This document shows positions 41,196-44,389 of a stretch of 44,389 nucleotides of DNA, one piece after another. Positions within the stretch are counted from its first letter, which is position 1; every line of letters begins with the position of its first letter. The stretch spans positions 1 through 44,389 of the forward strand of contig CAJTYJ010000031.1 in assembly GCA_910583895.1 (NCBI GenBank), given 5' to 3'. Both the position numbers and the translations under genes were made by a program. The notes below the pieces were generated by a model that did not search any database, had not been told where the DNA came from, and was given only the letters and a program-made list of their open reading frames with translations. Source of the stretch: an uncultured Lachnospiraceae bacterium (GTDB lineage Bacteria; Bacillota; Clostridia; Lachnospirales; Lachnospiraceae).

Positions 41196-42155
41196 TTACA
41201 CCTCGACAACCGGCGCCATACGAGTCCGCATATATTCCTCCATCCATTCCTGAGATGCAGGCGCATACGTGCAGCGGCCGTCCTCCTGACGCTCCACCAG
41301 ATACACCTGAGGGTCTTTTCCTTCGGTCACCACCGCAAAAGAAAATCCTTCGATGTTCGTTGCAACGCCCCATTCGCCTTCCTTGTTCATGGCAATCAGC
41401 GACAGATCCCCCGCTGCGCTGCGCCGCTCCTTCAGTTCTGCGTCCAGACGGTTTACCGCCGTCTCACAGGCCTCCTGCGGATGCATGCCCTCCTTCATCA
41501 GCCGGACAATCTCATAGGAAATGCAGCCCTTCATCAGGTCTTCCCCAAGACCTGTGGCACTGGCACCGCCCACTTTGCTGTCCGCATAGAATCCGGAACC
41601 GGCGATGGGCGAATCCCCCACCCGGCCTTTTTTCTTCATAAACAGACCGCTGGTGGATGTGGCCGCCGTCACTTTTCCGGCGCTGTCCAGACAGACCATG
41701 CCGACCGTATCATGTCCGGAGTAAGGTTTCAGCTCCAGCTCCCGCTGTTCCTTCACCCGGTTCCGGTAATGGGCCTTCGCCCGGTCTGTCAGCATGTTCT
41801 TCCGTTCAAAACCTTCTTTATGGGCAAATTTCTCCGCGCCCTCTCCCACCAGCATGCTGTTTACCTTTTCCCGGCTTAAGCGTCTGGCGATGGATACCGG
41901 ATTGGCATAGTCCTTTACTGCCGCCACCGCGCCGATATCCAGCGTATCTCCGTCCATATACGCCGCATCCAGCTCCACTTCCATTTCTTCATTGGGCAGT
42001 CCGCCGTAACCCACCGATTTATAATACGGAAAGTCCTCCACCTCCCGGATGGCCGTCTCAATGGCGTCTCCTGCATTCTGTCCTTCTGCCAGCATATGCG
42101 CGCCCTTTTCCACGCCTTCCGCCGCCATTCTCCATGTTGCGATCATTCCCCACAT
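41196..42155 (-). CDS. Glycosylasparaginase (N4-(beta-N-acetylglucosaminyl)-L-asparaginase)
   Basis: This is a 319-residue Ntn-hydrolase precursor. The autocleavage site is in SGHDTVGMV; Thr150 becomes the N-terminal nucleophile of the beta chain. GRVGDSPIAGSGFYAD (about 177-192) and SATGLGEDLMK are the substrate-binding segments. The enzyme cuts the GlcNAc-Asn bond left when N-glycoproteins are degraded. There is no signal peptide, so it acts inside the cell and needs an importer; a PTS permease lies upstream on the same strand. AGGAGG stands 9 bases before the ATG. Confidence 0.92.
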   Translation of the reverse strand: MWGMIATWRMAAEGVEKGAHMLAEGQNAGDAIETAIREVEDFPYYKSVGYGGLPNEEMEVELDAAYMDGDTLDIGAVAAVKDYANPVSIARRLSREKVNSMLVGEGAEKFAHKEGFERKNMLTDRAKAHYRNRVKEQRELELKPYSGHDTVGMVCLDSAGKVTAATSTSGLFMKKKGRVGDSPIAGSGFYADSKVGGASATGLGEDLMKGCISYEIVRLMKEGMHPQEACETAVNRLDAELKERRSAAGDLSLIAMNKEGEWGVATNIEGFSFAVVTEGKDPQVYLVERQEDGRCTYAPASQEWMEEYMRTRMAPVVEV

Positions 42156-42497
42156 GATCTTATCCCTCCTGTCAAATATTTACAATTTTCCATTAATATT
42201 TCCGAAACCCGGGGGGCAAATCTGAATTTCAGATTCCAAAGCAGCCGCGATCATACTCTGTTTCGCCTGCCAAAACCCGGCCGCCGGAAGGGAACGGATA
42301 CCGGCAGGCAGGCGCTCAAGGGCGTTCCTGGCAGGAATAAAGTCCACCTCTTACACAGACTTAGGCGCGACAGCTCTTTGGAGCGTCTTAGTCGAAGTCA
42401 GAAGTTCGTTCAGTCCTGCGTTGCCCGCGCCTGCCAGACAGCATCCGTTCCTTCCCGGCGGCGTCCTCTTCGGCATCCTTTACAGCATTCGGCCCTT
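42156..42497. repeat. Large imperfect inverted-repeat element
   Basis: The 342-base gap between the GrdB-like and glycosylasparaginase genes holds arms of about 37-40 bases (42279-42315 and 42427-42466). They share GGCAGGCGC, AACGGAT and GCCGCCGG blocks in inverted order. Inside is a hairpin GAC-A-GCTC-TTTG-GAGC-GTC (42369-42386). CCTTCCCGGCGGC recurs at 41152-41164 beyond the asparaginase gene. It looks like a small mobile repeat or structured RNA. Confidence 0.6.
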
Positions 42498-43022
42498 TTA
42501 GAAGCAGACGCTCTGCTTCAGCGCTTCCAGTCCCGGATCTCCATCCGCCAGCGCCTTCGCCACCTGACAGATATGTTTCAGAGAATCATTGAGCCCCATG
42601 CCGCCCTTCTTCGGCGTCTTCACGATCATCACCTTATCCTTATAGGCAGCGATGGTCTCCTCGTTCTCCTGAGACATGGCCGCAAATGCCTTTGCCTCCG
42701 TCGTCCGGTTGATATCGTCCGCCACCCGCGCACACATGGCAGCATAATCTGCGTAGTTAAATGCCGGCCCGCAGATCACAATGTCCGGTTTTACTTTATT
42801 TACCATGGCGCACAGCTTCCGGCTCACTTCGTCCGGATCTGCCAGATAGGTTCCGTTGCCGCAGCACAGGCACGCCATGACCCGTCCGCCGGTCTCCTTC
42901 AGAAACGGCTGCATCATCACCGCCGGTCCCACCGCTTCCTTTTTTCCGGTCAGCGGCACCATGGTGTCATCCTTCGTCCCAAGTCCGGACTGGATCTGGT
43001 CAAATATCATCACAATCTTCAT
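42498..43022 (-). CDS. GrdB-related protein, N-terminal domain only
   Basis: This 174-residue protein resembles the N-terminal third of GrdB, the substrate-specific selenoprotein of glycine/sarcosine/betaine reductase: KIVMIFDQIQSGLGTKDD, CLCCGNGTYLADPDEV, VKPDIVICGPAFNYADYAAM. It ends with a true TAA, so it is not a gene cut short by a selenocysteine TGA, and the catalytic C-terminal part is absent. Its role is unknown. GGAGG lies six bases before the ATG, 33 bases after the PTS permease stop, which implies cotranscription. Confidence 0.78.
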   Translation of the reverse strand: MKIVMIFDQIQSGLGTKDDTMVPLTGKKEAVGPAVMMQPFLKETGGRVMACLCCGNGTYLADPDEVSRKLCAMVNKVKPDIVICGPAFNYADYAAMCARVADDINRTTEAKAFAAMSQENEETIAAYKDKVMIVKTPKKGGMGLNDSLKHICQVAKALADGDPGLEALKQSVCF

Positions 43023-43055
43023 GGTATCCCTCCATCGTCATTGTACTTGTCTTTC

Positions 43056-44389
43056 TTACATATCGTCAAAGGACAGATCATCCAGTGAGAAATCGTCCTC
43101 GTCCTCTGTCTCGTCCGTTCCCCTCGTCTCATCCGCCAGATACTGCTTATCCATCATCTTGATAAACGGCATATACAGGAAGACTCCCAGAATCAGAAGC
43201 AGCGCCTGCAAAACTGCGCCCTGCCATCCGGTGGACAAAAATCCGGAGATGATAACCGGCATGGTCCAGGGAATCGCAACTCCGGTACAGATGGGTACCA
43301 GACCAATGCTCATACAAATATAGGAAATAATAATATTAATCGTCGGCACCAGCATGAACGGAATCAGCATCATCGGGTTCAGCAGGATCGGAAGTCCGAA
43401 GATGATCGGCTCATTGATACCAAAGCATCCCGGAATAATCGCCAGTTTACCCAGCTCCTTGATCCGCTTGGACTTGCAGAAGAGCAGCATGGCGATCAGA
43501 AGCGAAAGTGTGGAGCCGGCTCCCCCGAAGGTTGCAAACAGGTCCTGAAACTGCTGACAGATAATATTCGGCATGGCATCTCCCGCCTGGAATGCCGCCA
43601 GATTCTCTGCGGACAAAGTCTGCAGAATCGGGTTGAATACTGCACCTACCACGGAACCGCCGTTGACGCCGAAGAACCAGAAGAAGTGCAGGAAAATGTA
43701 TGCAATCACCATGGCCGGAAGGGTATTTCCAAGAGCCAGAAGCGGTGTCTGCAAAATCTCAAATACGAAATCAAAGGCATTGCCGTAAGGCGTCATGGCA
43801 AAGACCACATTGATGATAAAGAACACCAGCACGGACATTCCCGCCGGGATCAAAGCCGCGAAGGATTTTTCCACGGTCGGCGGCACGCCGTCGGGCATCT
43901 TGATGACCCAGCCCTTGCTGTCCACCCATGCATACACATGGACTGCCAGAAAGGCACAGATGATGCCCACAAAGATACCTTTGGAACCGACCCATCCCAG
44001 CGGGATACCAGATACCACGGACTCTTCAAACAGAATCTGATACGGCATGATCAAAAACCAGCACACCAGCGAGATGGCTGCTCCGAACAGCCGGTCCACC
44101 TTCATCTGCTCTGCAAAAGAATAGCCGATTCCCACCACTGCCAGAATGGCCATAATGGAGAAGGTAGCATCTGTGGGTTTTGAAAAATAGGAGGTCCAGT
44201 TTTCCCCGAAAAACTGTCCCCAGAATTCAGCCCACCCCGGAATCGGGAAGTTGGCGATCAGCAGGAAGAAAGATCCTACGATCAGCAACGGCATGGATAA
44301 CAGAAAACCGTCTCTGACGGCAATCAGATACTTATTCTTTCCGATTTTTTCTGCCAGCGGCATGAAAAAACTCTCTAATTTTTGTAACA
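43056..44389 (-). CDS. celB: PTS permease EIIC, lactose/cellobiose family (5' end at window edge)
   Basis: This is a polytopic membrane subunit of a phosphotransferase system, about 443 residues, with about ten helices and the EIIC signature CFGINEPIIFGLPILLNP containing the active-site Glu. No EIIA or EIIB is in the window. The frame continues past the internal ATG at 44363 to the last bases, reading LQKLESFF before MPLAEKIG, which matches the usual start of CelB. The first codon would be NTG split by the edge. The C-terminus has an unusual acidic tail (TDETEDEDDFSLDDLSFDD). Substrate may be a glycoside such as GlcNAc-Asn, by inference. Confidence 0.9.
   Translation of the reverse strand, partial: LQKLESFFMPLAEKIGKNKYLIAVRDGFLLSMPLLIVGSFFLLIANFPIPGWAEFWGQFFGENWTSYFSKPTDATFSIMAILAVVGIGYSFAEQMKVDRLFGAAISLVCWFLIMPYQILFEESVVSGIPLGWVGSKGIFVGIICAFLAVHVYAWVDSKGWVIKMPDGVPPTVEKSFAALIPAGMSVLVFFIINVVFAMTPYGNAFDFVFEILQTPLLALGNTLPAMVIAYIFLHFFWFFGVNGGSVVGAVFNPILQTLSAENLAAFQAGDAMPNIICQQFQDLFATFGGAGSTLSLLIAMLLFCKSKRIKELGKLAIIPGCFGINEPIIFGLPILLNPMMLIPFMLVPTINIIISYICMSIGLVPICTGVAIPWTMPVIISGFLSTGWQGAVLQALLLILGVFLYMPFIKMMDKQYLADETRGTDETEDEDDFSLDDLSFDDM

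Noticed and set aside
40984..41373. 129-codon minus-strand frame beside the glycosylasparaginase gene
   Set aside because: Overlaps the asparaginase gene out of frame, has Gly/Arg/Cys-rich composition and no ribosome site; a shadow frame.
42160..42500. Selenocysteine readthrough extending the GrdB-like gene
   Set aside because: The frame ends in TAA, not TGA, and the following bases form inverted repeats without GrdB similarity.
1..44389. CRISPR arrays, transposases, integrases, prophage genes and tRNA genes
   Set aside because: Looked for and not found; no regularly spaced repeats or mobile-element proteins are visible.

Overview
The window looks like a chromosomal segment of an anaerobic, Gram-positive gut Firmicute of the Lachnospiraceae type. 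The evidence is a large-type SRP RNA, a sporulation BofA homologue, YesMN-type two-component regulators, a Gram-positive Tad pilus operon with DUF5702 and FHA members, clean AGGAGG ribosome sites and moderate GC. No transposase, integrase, phage gene or CRISPR array was seen. The species is not resolved from sequence alone.

Layout. Positions 1-190 hold two tandem minus-strand promoters of the kind that drive rRNA operons, firing out of the left edge. Next on the minus strand come CvpA, a DUF5711-like membrane protein and a membrane-anchored LysM protein with a dead-looking JAMM-like domain (0.2-3.5 kb). A plus-strand carbohydrate locus follows (3.7-11.5 kb): a YesN/YesM-type regulator and sensor kinase, then a lipoprotein, ATPase and two permeases that closely resemble the galactofuranose importer YtfQRT-YjfF. 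Convergent to it is an operon pfk-dnaX-ybaB-recR-galM (11.5-16.2 kb), so a mutarotase sits back to back with the sugar importer. An NSS-family transporter (+), MscS channel, ECF-like sigma factor with DUF4179 partner, SpoU methyltransferase, SRP RNA, tadA deaminase, DUF6128-like protein, rsmA and tatD fill 16.4-24.5 kb.

From 24.5 to 33.1 kb lies one contiguous minus-strand Tad/Flp pilus operon (tadZ-tadA-tadB-tadC-flp-DUF5702-tadE-like-prepilin peptidase-second tadE-like-FHA) behind a strong promoter with a palindrome just after the start point. Then come bofA and a divergent yaaL-like gene, a Ktr/Trk potassium uptake pair, a NERD nuclease-domain protein, YitT and CutC.

The right end (39.8-44.4 kb, minus strand) is the most intriguing part. 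A lactose/cellobiose-type PTS permease, a short GrdB-like protein, a cytoplasmic glycosylasparaginase, an M20 dipeptidase and CutC lie in a row, with structured inverted repeats between some of them. I infer a route for taking up and splitting glycosylated asparagine or small glycopeptides from host glycoproteins. Housekeeping genes that form one block in Bacillus (tadA-scr-dnaX-yaaK-recR-yaaL-bofA) are split here into three pieces inside 21 kb.
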